From Delphinus delphis (taxonomy: Eukaryota > Chordata > Mammalia > Artiodactyla > Delphinidae): a stretch of 64,000 nucleotides of DNA. The stretch covers positions 40,255,755 to 40,319,754 of the forward strand of contig NC_082701.1 in the NCBI RefSeq assembly GCF_949987515.2. Reading direction: 5' to 3'. The notes beneath the pieces are model-generated. The model searched no databases. It was not told the DNA's origin and saw only the letters and a program-made list of their open reading frames with translations. Position 1 is the stretch's first letter; each line of letters opens with the position of its first letter. The position numbers were made by a program, and so were the translations under genes. This document shows positions 1 through 11,280 of the stretch, in pieces.

Positions 1-345
1 ATAACATTTTTCCATTAAAAAGTTGCAGAACAGAGAATAGCATTTATCTTGTTGGAGGTTTGAAGGAACACTTTGACCAGACCTATGTGAACAGCTGCAA
101 GAACAAAGGATTCCAGCACCACAAAGTTGGCAACAACCAGTCACACTCCCCTCCCCTTTTTAGTATAAAAGAAGCCTGAATTCTAACTCACGGAAGATGG
201 TTCTTTGGGACACTAGTCCACCATCTTCTTGGTCTCTCGCTGGCTTTCCAAATAAAGTCGTTATTCCTTGCCCCAACACCTTGTCTCTTGATTTACTGGC
301 CTGTCGTGTGGTGAGCAGCAAGAGATTGGACTCGGTAATAACTTG
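1..345 (+). repeat. ERV1-like LTR, cut by the window edge
   Basis: The order is that of a retroviral LTR: a promoter-like TATAAAA at 164-170, then a poly(A) signal AATAAA at 251-256 about 80 bases downstream, then a U5-like tail to about 345. The compact TATA to AATAAA spacing is typical of class I (gamma-type) LTRs. No primer-binding site or coding sequence follows, so it looks like a solo or truncated LTR. Family not assigned. Confidence 0.65.
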
Positions 346-504
346 GTAGGTTGGTTCCCATCACTCATTCTGAAGCCAGAGTTGCAGGATAGGGAGCCAG
401 AGGACTGGAGAAGCCCTGTTCTCCCAGCTTTCCGGTCAAGAGAACCACTCTCACATGGTTTGGGGGATCCCTTCAGGAGAAGGCAACTTTAAAGTTTTCC
501 AGCA

Positions 505-620
505 TGAAGAGTCAGGTCGAGTGGTCAGCTGCCTTCTCTACTCAGCTGTGTGACCATAAACACATTTCTAACCTCACTGTGTCTCAGACTCCTTATTTGG
601 AAACAAGTGTGTGAGAACCA
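505..620 (+). repeat. MIR SINE fragment
   Basis: Degraded but shows the MIR core order: a 'gctgtgtgacc' stretch followed by a 'cctcac...gtgtctcag' stretch. Confidence 0.55.
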
Positions 621-822
621 CAACACCAGTTGTTATTTATTGGGCTTCTAGTGTATGCCAGGGGGTGTACTGCATAGCTACACACATGATTTATTTTGTC
701 TTCTTAAAAACACTGCAAGATAAGTATATAAGCCATAGGTGAGGAAACTGAGGTCAAAGAGATTAAATAATTTATCCAAGGTCAAGAAAGATCCAGATCC
801 AGAATTCAAATCCAGGAATAAC
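621..822 (-). repeat. MIR SINE
   Basis: Reverse-strand MIR: a 'ggtgaggaaactgaggtc' core, then a 'tatccaaggtcaagaa' stretch, with the short 3' tail at the left end. Confidence 0.8.
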
Positions 823-857
823 TGACCCTATTTTTCATGTTAAAATTGATTAAATTA

Positions 858-1077
858 GGGGCTTTCCTGGTGGCACAGTGGTTGAGAGTCCGCCTGCCGA
901 TGCAGGGGACACGGGTTCGTGCCCCAGTCCGGGAAGATCCCACATGCCGCGGAGCGGTTGGGCCCTTGAGTCATGGCCGCTAAGCCTGCGCGTCCGGAGC
1001 CTGTGCCCCGCAACGGGAAAGGCCACAACAGTGAGAGGCCCCCGTACCGCAAAAAAAAAAAAAAAAAAAGAAGAAAT
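858..1077 (+). mobile_element. CHR-type tRNA-derived SINE (cetacean)
   Basis: A nearly full-length element starting ggggctttcctggtgg, with a tRNA-like head (A-box and B-box 'gggttcgtgcc'), the GC-rich body and an A-tail. It is flanked by the 12-base target-site duplication ttgattaaatta at 846-857 and 1078-1089, so the insertion is fairly young and used L1 machinery. Confidence 0.95.
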
Positions 1078-1214
1078 TTGATTAAATTATACATGTTTAA
1101 AATGTACAGGTGTTGTAAGTCAGTTATACCTCAATAAAACTTTTTTTTTTAAGCAGGATCCAGAGTTGGATATAAAGTTGAAGAGAGGAACAAAAAAGTA
1201 ATTACATTCACAGG

Positions 1215-1270
<56 letters not shown>
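1215..1270. repeat. A-rich run followed by (TA)n microsatellite
   Basis: About 15 A followed by about 20 TA repeats. The A-run probably seeded the microsatellite as the tail of an old retroelement. Confidence 0.95.
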
Positions 1271-1273
<3 letters not shown>

Positions 1274-1350
1274 AAAATTCACCCAGCTATACACTTTGGA
1301 TTTGAAATTTTTATTGTACATAAAATATGCCAGAATAAAGTACTGCTGCA

Positions 1351-1562
1351 TTTTTTTTTTTTTTTTTTTTTGCGGTACGCGGGTTTCTCACTGTTGTGGC
1401 CTCTCCCGTTGCGGAGCACAGGCTCCGGACGCGCAGGCTCAGCGGCCATGGCTCACGGGCCCAGCCGCTCCACGGCATGTGGGATCTTCCCGGACCGGGG
1501 CACGAACCCGTGTCCCCTGCATCGGCAGGCGGACTCTCAACCACTGCGCCACCAGGGAAGCC
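1351..1562 (-). mobile_element. CHR-type SINE (cetacean)
   Basis: Reverse-strand copy: a 21-base T-run, then 'gcggtacgcgg', the GC-rich body and the head 'ccaccagggaagcc'. The target-site duplication ctgctgcattttt flanks it at 1343-1355 and about 1563-1575. Confidence 0.95.
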
Positions 1563-1689
1563 CTGCTGCATTTTTCTTTAACGAAAGTAATTTGACCTGA
1601 AGCCATAATTCTTAAATATCACCTGGATCTCATTACTGACAGAAAAATAACACTAGACTGTGTCTAAAATAAATCATTCTCTCGACTCC

Positions 1690-2010
1690 TACTCACCCTT
1701 TAAAAATTGCATTTTTTTACTTCTTGTAAAAGCAATACATGTTCATTGTAGGAAAATTAGAAAATACAGATGAGCAAAAAATATAAAAATAAAAGACAGC
1801 CTTGGTTCCACATTCAGATATAACAAGATTTTACACTCTGGTATCTTTCTTTCCACTACTTTTCAGTGCCTATATGTTTATTCAGATATATATATAATTA
1901 TATGGTATATGGGGAGTTTCAGAAAATGGGGTCACACTCGAAAAATTCTTTTATAACTTACTTTTAACACTTAGGAGTAATCCGTGAAAGGCTGCTGTAC
2001 CAGTGAATGG
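1690..2010 (-). repeat. Ancient L1 (L1ME-type) 3' region
   Basis: Matches the familiar antisense L1M pattern: 'aaaagcaatacatgttcattgtaggaaaa', then 'ttacactctggtatctttctttcc'. Only the 3' part is present. Confidence 0.6.
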
Positions 2011-2180
2011 TCATCAAAAGTAAGAGTTTTAAATTAAGTCCCATGATGCATTGGGCTACTTTGGGAATGTCTCAGGTTCTGGGGGCCAGGGTAGGGGAGA
2101 AGATGAGTGTCTGGTGGAGGTTAAGAAGGAGACCAAGCAGGTGAGGTCTTCATTTGCCACTCTTACTTAATAGAGCTGTC

Positions 2181-2391
2181 TTTTTTTTTTTTTTTTTTCT
2201 CGGTACGCGGGCCTCTCACTGTTGTGGCTTCTCCTGTTGCAGAGCACAGGCTCCGGACACGCAGGCTCAGCGGCCATGACTCACAGGTCCAGCCGCTCCA
2301 CGGTATGTGGGATCTTCCCGTACCGGAGCATGAACCCGTGTCCCCTGCATCAGCAGGCGGACTCTCAACCACAGCGCCACCAGGGAAGCCC
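2181..2391 (-). mobile_element. CHR-type SINE (cetacean)
   Basis: Reverse-strand copy with an 18-base T-run at the left and the head 'ccaccagggaagcc' at the right. More point changes than its neighbours, but full length. A partial duplication of 'ctgt' plus T-run flanks it. Confidence 0.93.
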
Positions 2392-2409
2392 TGTTTTTTT
2401 TTTTAAATA

Positions 2410-2533
2410 CAGTCTTCCCTCAGTATCCGTAAGGGATTGGTTTTAGGACCCGCCCACCCCTGTGGATGACAAAGTCCACAGATGCTCAACTTCTTTACAG
2501 ATGTGGAGCCCGCAAATATGGGGGGAGCAACTG
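2410..2533 (+). mobile_element. MER2/Tigger-like non-autonomous DNA transposon
   Basis: A short element bounded by inverted termini (cagtcttccctcagtatcc at the left; the right end reads ...gggggagcaactg) with TA dinucleotides outside both ends, as expected for pogo/Tigger elements. It has no coding capacity. Confidence 0.7.
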
Positions 2534-2654
2534 TACTAATTTCCTATGTAAGATTTCATTTGAAAAGGCATTCCCTTACCAAAAACGATTTTTAAAAAGG
2601 AAATCACGATTGGAACATCATTCTTATTTCTGCTTCATTTCTTTTCAAAATGAA

Positions 2655-2900
2655 AATAGCTTTAATGTTTTATAATTATAAAAGTAACACCTACACATTT
2701 TTCAAAATTCCAACAATTCAAAACCATAGAAATTAAAAATTGAAAATCATCCATTAATCTCATTACTCTTTATAAACATCACGGAGTGTATATGTGTATC
2801 AAAATATATTGTACATATACTATGCCCTGTCTTTTTTCCTTAGCACAGCCTATTTTCCCATGTCCTTTATTGGCCTTTAAAAATGTGATTCTTGAGTGTT
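2655..2900 (-). repeat. Ancient L1 (L1ME-type) 3' region, second copy
   Basis: The same antisense pattern as at 1690-2010: 'ataaaagtaacacctacac', the 'attaatctcattactctt' segment and 'ttttcccatgtcctttattgg'. It may be continuous with 3290-4535 if 2901-3290 was inserted or has decayed. Confidence 0.6.
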
Positions 2901-3289
2901 TACTATTTGGGTTGTATTATTAGGTTTATTGATAGAAAAAAAAGGGCTTACAAGTTAAGCTGAAAGGCTTAAGGAGAGTTGGGTTTCTATTTTTAAAATG
3001 TGTAATTTTAACACATTGAATATCCATGTAAACATTGTAAATGGAACATTCTCCACATAAACAACTCCCCAGGCTTTAAAAGTCCCATGTAGGCAGATCA
3101 TCACGACTACAAGAGCTTCCAAACTTTTCCACTGAAATGCCCGTAATGGCAAAGCAGAGTTTGATCAAGAATCCCCAAAGGTCTGGGGGAGGCAAGAGTT
3201 CTGGTGGCCTTTTCCAGACCCAAAAGGGCTTTGATATTTTTTTGTTTTCCTTTAAATTTGATTGGCTTCCCATTTTTCCATTCCGTTTC
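2901..3289. other. AT-rich DNA, nothing recognised
   Basis: Lies between two L1ME fragments. I see no gene or clear repeat. Short open frames on both strands are not supported. Confidence 0.5.
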
Positions 3290-4535
3290 ACTAGTCTCTT
3301 CTTCCTACACACTGAGTTTGTTTCAATTCTTTTTTATAATCATAGCCAGTGCTGCAATTTATCTTCTTTTACATAACTCTTTGATGACATCTCTCATGAT
3401 TTCCTTAGGAATAAATCCTGGAAGTGGAATGATCTAGTCAACCAGTACAAGTGTTTTACGACTTTTATGTATATGCCAAATTATCTTTCAAAATGGAAGT
3501 GCTAATTTAAAATCCTGTTATTTCATCTCATCCTCACGAATATTGGGTTGTATCGTCAAAAGTGGGATTGGTGTATGAAAAGTTGTATCTTGCTATTGTC
3601 CTCATTAGTATTCTTACCACTGAGGGAAAATAACGTTATTAATTATTAGACATTTCTGTCTCTCACTTTGTAGACTATATACTTTCGTAATTTGTATATA
3701 TTGCTGTTGGAGTGTATTTATATTATTATTTTATTTAGAAAGGGCTCTTTATATTTAAAGGACATCAGTCCTTTGCCATTATAGGTGATCTTTCTTTCCA
3801 GTCTTTAACTTACTTACATTTTATTTTCACTTTGATGCGTTACCCATAGTTTTTCCATTGTTTTTTCTATTGGAAAATCTCCCTCATCCCTCACTGCCAA
3901 ATAGCCTCACCTGCATTTTCCTCTTACTTATTTATGATTTCATGTTTATATAATTATTTTCATATAGCAAATAATTTAAAGACCAACTATATATATATAT
4001 ATGTTGAATTCTTCTGGACTTTATTTAGTATTTAGTACTGGTTTAAGGAAGGTATTTAGTTTTTTTCCCTTCTAACTAGTTGAAAAATTGTTGCAACACT
4101 ATTGTTGAATAATTATCTTTGTCCTCACTGATCCAAAATACCATCTTTTTTTTTTTTTTAAAGATTTTTTTGGTGTGGACCATTTTTAAAGTCATTATTG
4201 AATTTGTTACAGTATTGCTTCTGTTTTTATGTTTTGGTTTTTTGGCCACGAGTTATGTAGGATCTTAGCTTCCCGACTAGGGATCAAACCCATACCTGCT
4301 GCATTGGAAGGCAAAGTCTTAACCACTGGACCACCAGGGAAGTCCCCAAAATACCATCTTAATCATATAATTAATTCGTATATGTACCAAGGTATAATTC
4401 TTGGCTTCCTATTGTATTCCATTGATCATTGGTAGTCTGTACCAATACCATACTTTTTGCATTGTTGTAGCTTTATGATATGTCTTGATAACTATTTCCT
4501 TCTGTTTCCTTTGATCACTCTTTTTCTCATGAACA
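3290..4535 (-). repeat. Ancient L1 (L1ME-type), antisense, split by a SINE
   Basis: Antisense L1 markers appear in order: 'ttccttaggaataaatcctgg', then 'aagggctctttatatttaaag', then 'attgtattccattgatc'. Highly diverged, with no open frame. A CHR SINE at 4148-4345 interrupts it. Confidence 0.7.
4148..4345 (-). mobile_element. Older CHR-1-like SINE
   Basis: Reverse-strand SINE with the head 'ggaccaccagggaagtcccc' and the 'ggatcaaacccat' B-box region. A perfect 15-base target duplication ccaaaataccatctt lies at 4133-4147 and 4346-4360. The body lacks the GC-rich segment of the younger copies. Confidence 0.92.
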
Positions 4536-4905
4536 TTTTAATATGTCTTTAATTTTTTATTGAAGTGCAATATACATATGAAGAGTGCACATGTCATAAG
4601 TGAATGGCCCAGTAAATTTTCACAAACTAACCACATCTGCCTAATCAGCAGGCAGATCAAGAAACAGAATATTACAGCACTCCATTCACCAAGCTCTCTT
4701 CCAGCTGCTATCCACTTTAAGGGTGACTATGCTGTTTGACCTTGATCAAGATTGGTTTTTACATGTTTTTGAACTTTATATAATATGAATCATATTGCCT
4801 GCCCCTTTATGTCTGTCTTCTTTCATTCAACTTTACTTTTGTGAGATTCATCCATATTGTTAAATATAGTTTTAAATTGTTCATGCCCATAGTTGTCTAA
4901 TAGTC

Positions 4906-5943
4906 CTTTTTTTTAAAACATCTTTATTGGAGTTTAATTGCTTTACAATGGTGTGTTAGTTTCTGCTGTATAACAAAGTGAATCAGCTATACACATACAT
5001 ATATCCCCATATCTCTTCCCTCTTGCATCTCCCCCCCTCCCCCCTCCCTATCCCACTCCTCTAGGTGGTCGCAAAGCACCGAGCTGATCTCCCTGTGCTA
5101 TGCGGCTGCTTCCCACCAGCTGTCAGTTTTACATTTGGTAGTGTATATATGTCCTTGCCACTCTCTCACTTTGTCCCAGCTTACCCTTCCCCTTCCCCAT
5201 GTCCTCAAGTCCATCCTCTAGTAGGTCTGTGTCTTTATTCCCATTCTGCCCCTAGGTTCTTCAAGACCTTTTTTTTTTAGATTCCATATATATGTGTTAG
5301 CATACAGTATTTGTTTTTCTCTTTCTGGCTTACTTCACTCTATATGACAGACTCTAGGTCCATCCACCTCACTACACATAACTCAATTTCGTTTCTTTTT
5401 CTGGCTGAGTAGTATTCCATTGTATATATGTGCCACATCTTCTTTATCCAATCATCTGTCGATGGACACTTAGGTTGCTTCCATGTCCTGGCTATTGTAA
5501 ATAGAGTTGCAATGAACATTGGGGTACATGACTCTTTTTGAATTATGGTTTTCTCAGGGTATATGCCCAGTAGTGGGATTGCTGGGTCCTATGGTTCTAT
5601 TTTTAGTTTTTTAAGGAACCTCCATACTGTTTTCCATGGTGGCTGTATCAATTTACATTCCCACCAACAGTGCAAGAGGGTTCCCTTTTCTCCACACCCT
5701 CTCCAGCATTTATTGTTTGTAGATTTTTTGATGATGGCCATTCTGACTGGTGTGAGGTGATATCTCATTGCAGTTTTGATTTACATTTCTCTAACGATTA
5801 ATGATGTTGAGCATTCTTTCATGTGTTTGTTGGCAATCTGTATATCTTTTTTGGAGAAATGTCTATTTAGGATGTCTTCCGCCCATCCTAAAGATGCTAC
5901 CAGAAAACTACTAGAACTAATGAATTTGGTAAAGTAGCAGGAT
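4906..5943 (-). mobile_element. Young cetartiodactyl L1, 5'-truncated and 5'-inverted
   Basis: A low-divergence antisense L1 3' end: short T-run, 3' UTR, then the 3' part of ORF2 up to about 5887. After that, 5888-5943 is L1 ORF2 sequence in the sense orientation, the classic product of twin priming. Imperfect target duplications tgtctaatagtccttt (about 4892) and tgtctaaatagtccttt (about 5943) flank it, and the older L1M reads straight across the insertion point. Not full length, so not active. Confidence 0.92.
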
Positions 5944-6865
5944 GTCTAAATAGTCCTTTGTGTAAACATACCATGATTTACTTATGCATTTTCCTGTTGG
6001 TATTTGAGTAGTTTCCAAGTTTGGATCTACCACAAATAATGCTGCTATAAATGTTCTAGTACCATGTGTGAACATATGCTTACAGTTCATTGGTGCACAT
6101 ACATATGTATGCAGTTCTGTTTTGTCTATTCCTGGGAGTGGAATTACTGGGTTATAAAGTGAGCGTATGTTGGGTTTTTGTAGATACTAGCAAATAGTTT
6201 TGCAGAATGGCTGTAGTAATTTACAATCCTACCAGAATGTATCAGAGTTCCAGTTAACCATACTCTTGTCAACACATAGTATTTTCAATCTTACTTACTT
6301 AGCCATTCTGGTGTGAGTGGTGTTGAGGTATAAATTTCCATTTTCATGATGATTTATGAGGCTGAACATATTTTTGTAGCTTTACTGGTCATTTGAATAT
6401 CCCTTCTAGTTAATTGTCTCTTCCACTCTTTTGCCTTCTTTTTATTGGGTTGCTTTTTTAAAAAACTGATTTGCAGGAGTTCTTCAGCTATTTGGGATTC
6501 ATGTTCAATGTCATGTACATATATGGCAAATATCATCTCATACTCTCTAGGTTGCCTTTTCACTCTTAATCGTGAACTTTGGTGATATCACTAAAATTTT
6601 AATATTATCTAGTACATTCCCTTTTTCTTTTATGGTTAGCACTTTTTATAACATGTTTAAGAAATCTTTGCCTTCTCAAATATCACAAACATGTTTTCTT
6701 ATAAAATCTTAATGGTTTTAACCCTCACATTTAGATCTGCAGTCCACCTGAAATTGACTTTTGTGTGTCATATGAGGTAGGGGGGAACAAAATACATTTT
6801 TCCATATGGATATCCAATTGGCCCAGAACAATTTATTAAAATGACTATCTTTTCTCCACTGCATC

Positions 6866-7040
6866 AGAGATGAACACCGCACAAAGGAATACTGCAGAGC
6901 AATAAGCATGAATAATTGCATACCGTATTCAACAATATGGATGAAACCCACAAGCGTAAAGTTGAATAAAAGAAGACAGACACGAAATGGGCAGGCAATG
7001 TGATCCTTTGCCTGTCATAAATCAGGCAACCCTATAAGTG
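6866..7040 (+). repeat. L1M fragment in inverted orientation
   Basis: 'gaatactgcagagcaataagcatgaa' and 'caatatggatgaaacccaca' are sense-strand L1M ORF2/3' features, while the L1 on both sides is antisense. Confidence 0.6.
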
Positions 7041-7949
7041 CAGAGCTGTTTGTGATCTCTCTATTTTGTTCCATTCATCAATTTGTGCAAATACACCTTG
7101 TACAAATACCGCAATATCCTAATTATTAAAACTTCCAAATAGGTCCTACTACCTGGTAATGTAAGCCCTCTAGCTTTGTTCTTCTCTTAAGATTGCCTTA
7201 GAGAAGGCACTAGGTCCTTTCCCCTTTCATATACATGTTAGTATCAGATTACCAATTGCTACACAAAAACCTGCTGGGATTTTGTTTGAGATTGCTCTTG
7301 TCTGTTTTTGATCTTCCAAATGAACTTCATTCTGTCAAGATTAAAAAAAAAATCCCTTTGGAGTTTTGATTTGGATTTTATTAATCCTATAATTTAATTT
7401 GTATTATGTTGAATTCTTTTTTGATTATTTCATGGCTGTGAATATTGATTTCCCTACCTACCAGACCATCAGTAACTTTTGGAGAAGGTGTCTGTCACAT
7501 AATTCTTTTGTTTTCTGCATACTTTTAGGGCAACCTGTAGCCAAATAACATCTAATGTGTGTTTCTTGAATAGACTTCATAAACTGTTGCAAAATGACCT
7601 TATCAAATGCTTTTCTCGAATATTCTGGGATGGATGCTCCTTAGCTTCTGACTTAATTTATTTGCATAAATCATTCAGGTATTTATGAATTCACCTAGCA
7701 AAGCCACCAGCATAGTCTAGTCTTAAAACAGGTATTGACACACTCTACAAGTTGTGCCATCTGCTCAGGATTTAGGCATCTTTCTTTTCCCTGGGAAGCC
7801 TTCAGTCCAATAAAGGCAGTAAACACAAAACCAACTATCTAAAGTTGTTTCTTTAATGCCAGAGTTTTAGAGCCACAGGAGTGATTAACTCTAACTGAGA
7901 AACCACAATGAAGTGGCTATATCCTAGTCAAGTAGACAGCTGAGCTGCG

Positions 7950-8430
7950 TCTTGGAGTGTGGGTAGGAGTTCTCCAGGCAGCAGAGTCCAGGAGTGGGGG
8001 AGATGCTAGGGAGCATTCTGGGTGTGAGGAAAAAAGACATGAGCACATGGGAATTCATCCCATGTCTGAGAAACATGAGTGATCCAGCGTGGTTGAAGCA
8101 TAAGAGAATGGACTGAGAGATAGGTGAAGGTGGACATGTAGGATAGGACAGACTATAAATGGCCTTTTAATATATGCCAACGTATTTTTAAAACTTTGTT
8201 ATTTAAGATGGTTAATATGAGAGTGTCAGGATCAGATTTGTGTTTGAAAAATATTGCTCTACTAGCATTGAGGAAGGTGGCTTGTATGTACTGTGGTCTT
8301 TAGGAGGTTACTACACTGATCCAGGGAGGAGATAGATAGTAAGACCTTGGGTAAAGGCACTGGAAATCGGACGGTGATTGCTGGTTATTCCAGCGGTGAA
8401 ATCAGTGTGACTTGGTGATTGATGGGGTGC
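7950..8430 (-). repeat. L2 fragment, weak
   Basis: Pattern of antisense L2: 'gagcattctgggtgtgagg', 'atggccttttaatat' and 'tcaggatcagatttgtgttt'. Strongly decayed. Confidence 0.45.
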
Positions 8431-8937
8431 ATGTAGGTGGGAGGAGGCCCATCCTGGACGTCTGGAGGCAGGCCATGGGTTGCCACCGTGCTGAGCTCCA
8501 AACTGTCTGCTTGGATCATTGGGTTGAATAGAGCAGCTATTCTGAAAATACGCCAGGGTGTACCTCTGATTGGCAGCTTAGTGAAAAGGCTCAGAAAACT
8601 GCCTGTGGGTCTGTTTTATTCTCTTCCTCAGAATAACCACATTTTGCCATGTGATTTCATTTTACAGGATTTGTAGGTTCTTCTGTGCCCTGTCCATCTG
8701 TATATTTATTGCTGCTCTCCTGGGAAGAGAGAAGACAGGTTATTTCAAAAATAAAAACTCCAACCAAAAATATTCCCTCCTCCGGCTGCTCTGAAATTAG
8801 ATTAGTTGGTCAGATCAGATCGGCAAGGAACCGTAAGTCATGCAGCACAAACTGCTCATTTGGTAGATGATGAAGCCAAGTCCAAGAGAGGAAAGGTGAT
8901 GTGTTAGCCAGCAAGTGGGACCACTGGGTCTGCCTGG
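8431..8937. other. Nothing recognised
   Basis: Ordinary DNA with two short open frames that I cannot support as genes. Confidence 0.5.
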
Positions 8938-9085
8938 ACGTGGTGGGAAGCAGTAGATCATAGATCTGGGCTCTGCCACCTACCAGATGTGTGATGTGGG
9001 GAATGTTATTTAGCTTTTTCTGAGCCCCAGTTTACTAGACTACAAAATGTAGCTGTTGTGATAACTAAATGAAGAAATGGACATA
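8938..9085 (+). repeat. MIR SINE
   Basis: 'tgggctctgccacctaccagatgtgtga' followed by 'tttttctgagccccagttta' follows the MIR core order. Confidence 0.75.
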
Positions 9086-9109
9086 TTCCGGGTGTGAGGA
9101 CACATTTAA

Positions 9110-9214
9110 ATGTTCAATGCGTGTCACTGATGATGAAGATAAACATAATGGTGCTGCTGATTGTGCTGATGGTAGTGATGGCAACGATGTTGGTGACGAT
9201 GACGTCATCAAAGG
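9110..9214. repeat. GAT/TGG-rich degenerate triplet repeat with a perfect CRE
   Basis: Imperfect GAT, GCT and GGT triplets give an artificial Asp/Gly-rich open frame. The palindrome TGACGTCA, a full cAMP-response-element sequence, lies at 9200-9207. Confidence 0.7.
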
Positions 9215-9437
9215 AGCGTGGGCTTTGACATCAGCACACCTGAGTGAAAGTATCTATGATAGTTGTTTGACCTTGTTAAAATGACCTAACCTCTCCAACT
9301 ATCAATTTAATTATATGTAAAATAGAGAAAATCATCTCTACCTGGCACTATTTCGAGAATGAAATAAAACAATACATATATTTAAATTACCAAGCACAGT
9401 GCCTGGTACAAAGAAGGTGCTTCAGTAATGTTTGTTC
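9215..9437 (+). repeat. MIR SINE
   Basis: Shows 'aaatgacctaacctctccaact', 'tatgtaaaatagagaaaat' and the 3' part 'agcacagtgcctggtacaaagaa'. Confidence 0.85.
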
Positions 9438-10992
9438 TCTATTCCTGAACCCAAACTTCTTTCTTCATTTCCTTCTCCTCCTTCCCTTTCCCTCTCCCCT
9501 TTCTCTTCATCCTTCTATAATAGCAACCTTATTTTTTAGTAACCCTATATTGTAAGCTATCCATTAGCTGCAAATCTGGAAATACGTATGGCCATCATTG
9601 CTCTTAAGGCCCCTCCCTCCTCTCATTTCCATGGATGGGAATTCATTCTCTCCAGTGTCTGTTCATCTCCCCTGTAGCTTGTGGACAACCCTGACCCCAG
9701 ACACTGACCCTCCACTCAGAGCTTCCCTGGGTGTTAACTTCAGGACAAGGGTACTTACTCTGGGAAGATATAAGGCAGTATGTGTTGTCTCCCACCAGGT
9801 TCCCTCATGTCCATCTAGACAGGATTTTGTGGATGGAGTTAATAATTTGTTGTTCGGAGGCTTTGGGTTGTTTTCTTGCGTCGGCCATTAGAACAATATT
9901 GTATCTTTCTTGTTGTTTTTTTGGTGGGGCTCCGGGAATGAGAGTGGAACAAAAATCTTCTGAAACTCTTCTATGGAACCAGGTTTGTTGCCTTTATGTG
10001 ATGGGGAAAAAACGAATGAGCTACATATTCAGACATCTTTTGTGAAAGCAGCAAGTCGTCCGGCTCTAATGTGGACAGACCAGCTTGACGGTTCACAGAA
10101 CATGTTCACTGAACATGACTGAAAATCAGCTCCAGAACTGTCATATGAGGAGCATGGAAAGGTCAGTGACCAATGGCAGAATATCCTCATGGCTGATAGA
10201 AATGCATCATGGAACCGGCAAGTTACCAGCCCAGGGGTCTCCATCTTTTCTGGAACTGCGACATCCCATCTGTTTGCTTTTATGCCTTGATATCCCCAAA
10301 GTCACTCCCTCTAAATGATAAACACATATTTATTGTTTCAATTAAAGCAAATAGGTTTAAGGATTTCAAAAGAGAAAATTTAATACATCTAAGGGGGTTA
10401 CAAAGTCAGAGCGGGAAAGCTTACGCCAGAGAGCATTAGGGTCACATAACTCATTCCAGCTTCCTAAATTTATGCATGAAAACAGCAATGGGCTCAGGGA
10501 GGGAGGAAGGGAGAATGGATCCAGGAGGGGTATGAACTTGAGTATCAATTTTTTACTTATAGAACAAAAAAAGGAAGGAAAGAATAAAGGAAGGAAAGAA
10601 GAAACAGTGAAACTCACTTCTTTATTTTGTTTCCAAATGGGTTCCGTTAGACACAATAGGTCATTCTAGGTGCACCTGAATATAGCTGTGGCTTTAGATA
10701 GCCCTCTCGTCCCCTTCTGACCTTTATTACAGCTGCAAAATTTCTGTGTGTGAGGGATAAATAATGCATGCCCTCAGCCAAGAAAAGAAAGACCCGAGGA
10801 AACATTGCAGAATAAACGACCTTCCTTCCTCTAGTATATTTTTACTCCTGACCCACTCGCATCTCTCCATCCCCACTCCCTGCCTTCTCCTACCCACCAG
10901 TCAGGACCCCAAAACCTGGAAGTGAATTGCTTAAGAGCATAGGTGGTGGTGGGGGGGGTGGTCAAACTTGCATTTAAAATACTTATAGCTCT
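9438..10992. other. Nothing recognised apart from a GGAA-type purine tract
   Basis: No gene or clear interspersed repeat is seen. A purine-rich (GGAA)-like tract lies at about 10568-10604. Short open frames at 9.6-10.7 kb show no recognisable domain. Confidence 0.5.
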
Positions 10993-11141
10993 GGGAATTC
11001 CCTGGCAGTCCAGTGGTTAGAACTCGCTCTCTCACTGCCAAGGGCTTCAGTCCCTGGTCGGGGAACTAAGATCCCACAAACTGCGTGGTGCAGCCAAATT
11101 AAAAAATAATAATATAATTAAAATAATAATAAAATAAAATA
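10993..11141 (+). mobile_element. Older CHR-1-like SINE
   Basis: Head 'gggaattccctggcagtcc', B-box region 'cagtccctggtcggggaac', ending in an AT-rich tail (AAT)n. Target duplication is imperfect: 'atagctctg' before and 'acagctctg' after. Confidence 0.88.
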
Positions 11142-11280
11142 CAGCTCTGTTATGTCAATTGTGTGATCCTGAGTGATTCCCCTCTCCCCTGTCCTCCTTG
11201 GTCTTCTCTATAAAGTGATAATACCCATCTCTCTATGCTCTGTATCAAAAGCTTTGGAAAGATAACAAGTGATGATGTAG
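11142..11280 (+). repeat. MIR-like fragment, weak
   Basis: 'gtgtgatcctgagtgattcc' and 'ctataaagtgataatacccat' resemble the middle of MIR. Confidence 0.45.

Larger units (their letters stand above)
4540..7690 (-). repeat. Old L1M, antisense, split by a younger L1
   Basis: It starts with the antisense 3' end 'ttttattgaagtgcaatata' and runs through 'tgagattcatccatattgtt' to 4905, is interrupted by the young L1, then resumes at 5944 and continues through 'gtggaattactgggtt' and 'gcctgctgggatttt'-type ORF2 segments to about 7.4 kb. Fainter ORF2 homology reaches about 7.69 kb. No open frame of any size survives. A short stretch at 6866-7040 is in the opposite orientation. Confidence 0.8.

Noticed and set aside
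858..930. tRNA-like heads with A- and B-boxes in the SINEs
   Set aside because: These are tRNA-derived SINE promoters, not functional tRNA genes; they lack an intact cloverleaf and are followed by SINE bodies.
1090..1150. Possible sense L1 3' end ('ttatacctcaataaaact')
   Set aside because: Too short to separate from chance AT-rich similarity.
9069..9284. Asp/Gly-rich small protein
   Set aside because: Produced by a GAT-rich degenerate triplet repeat running into a MIR.
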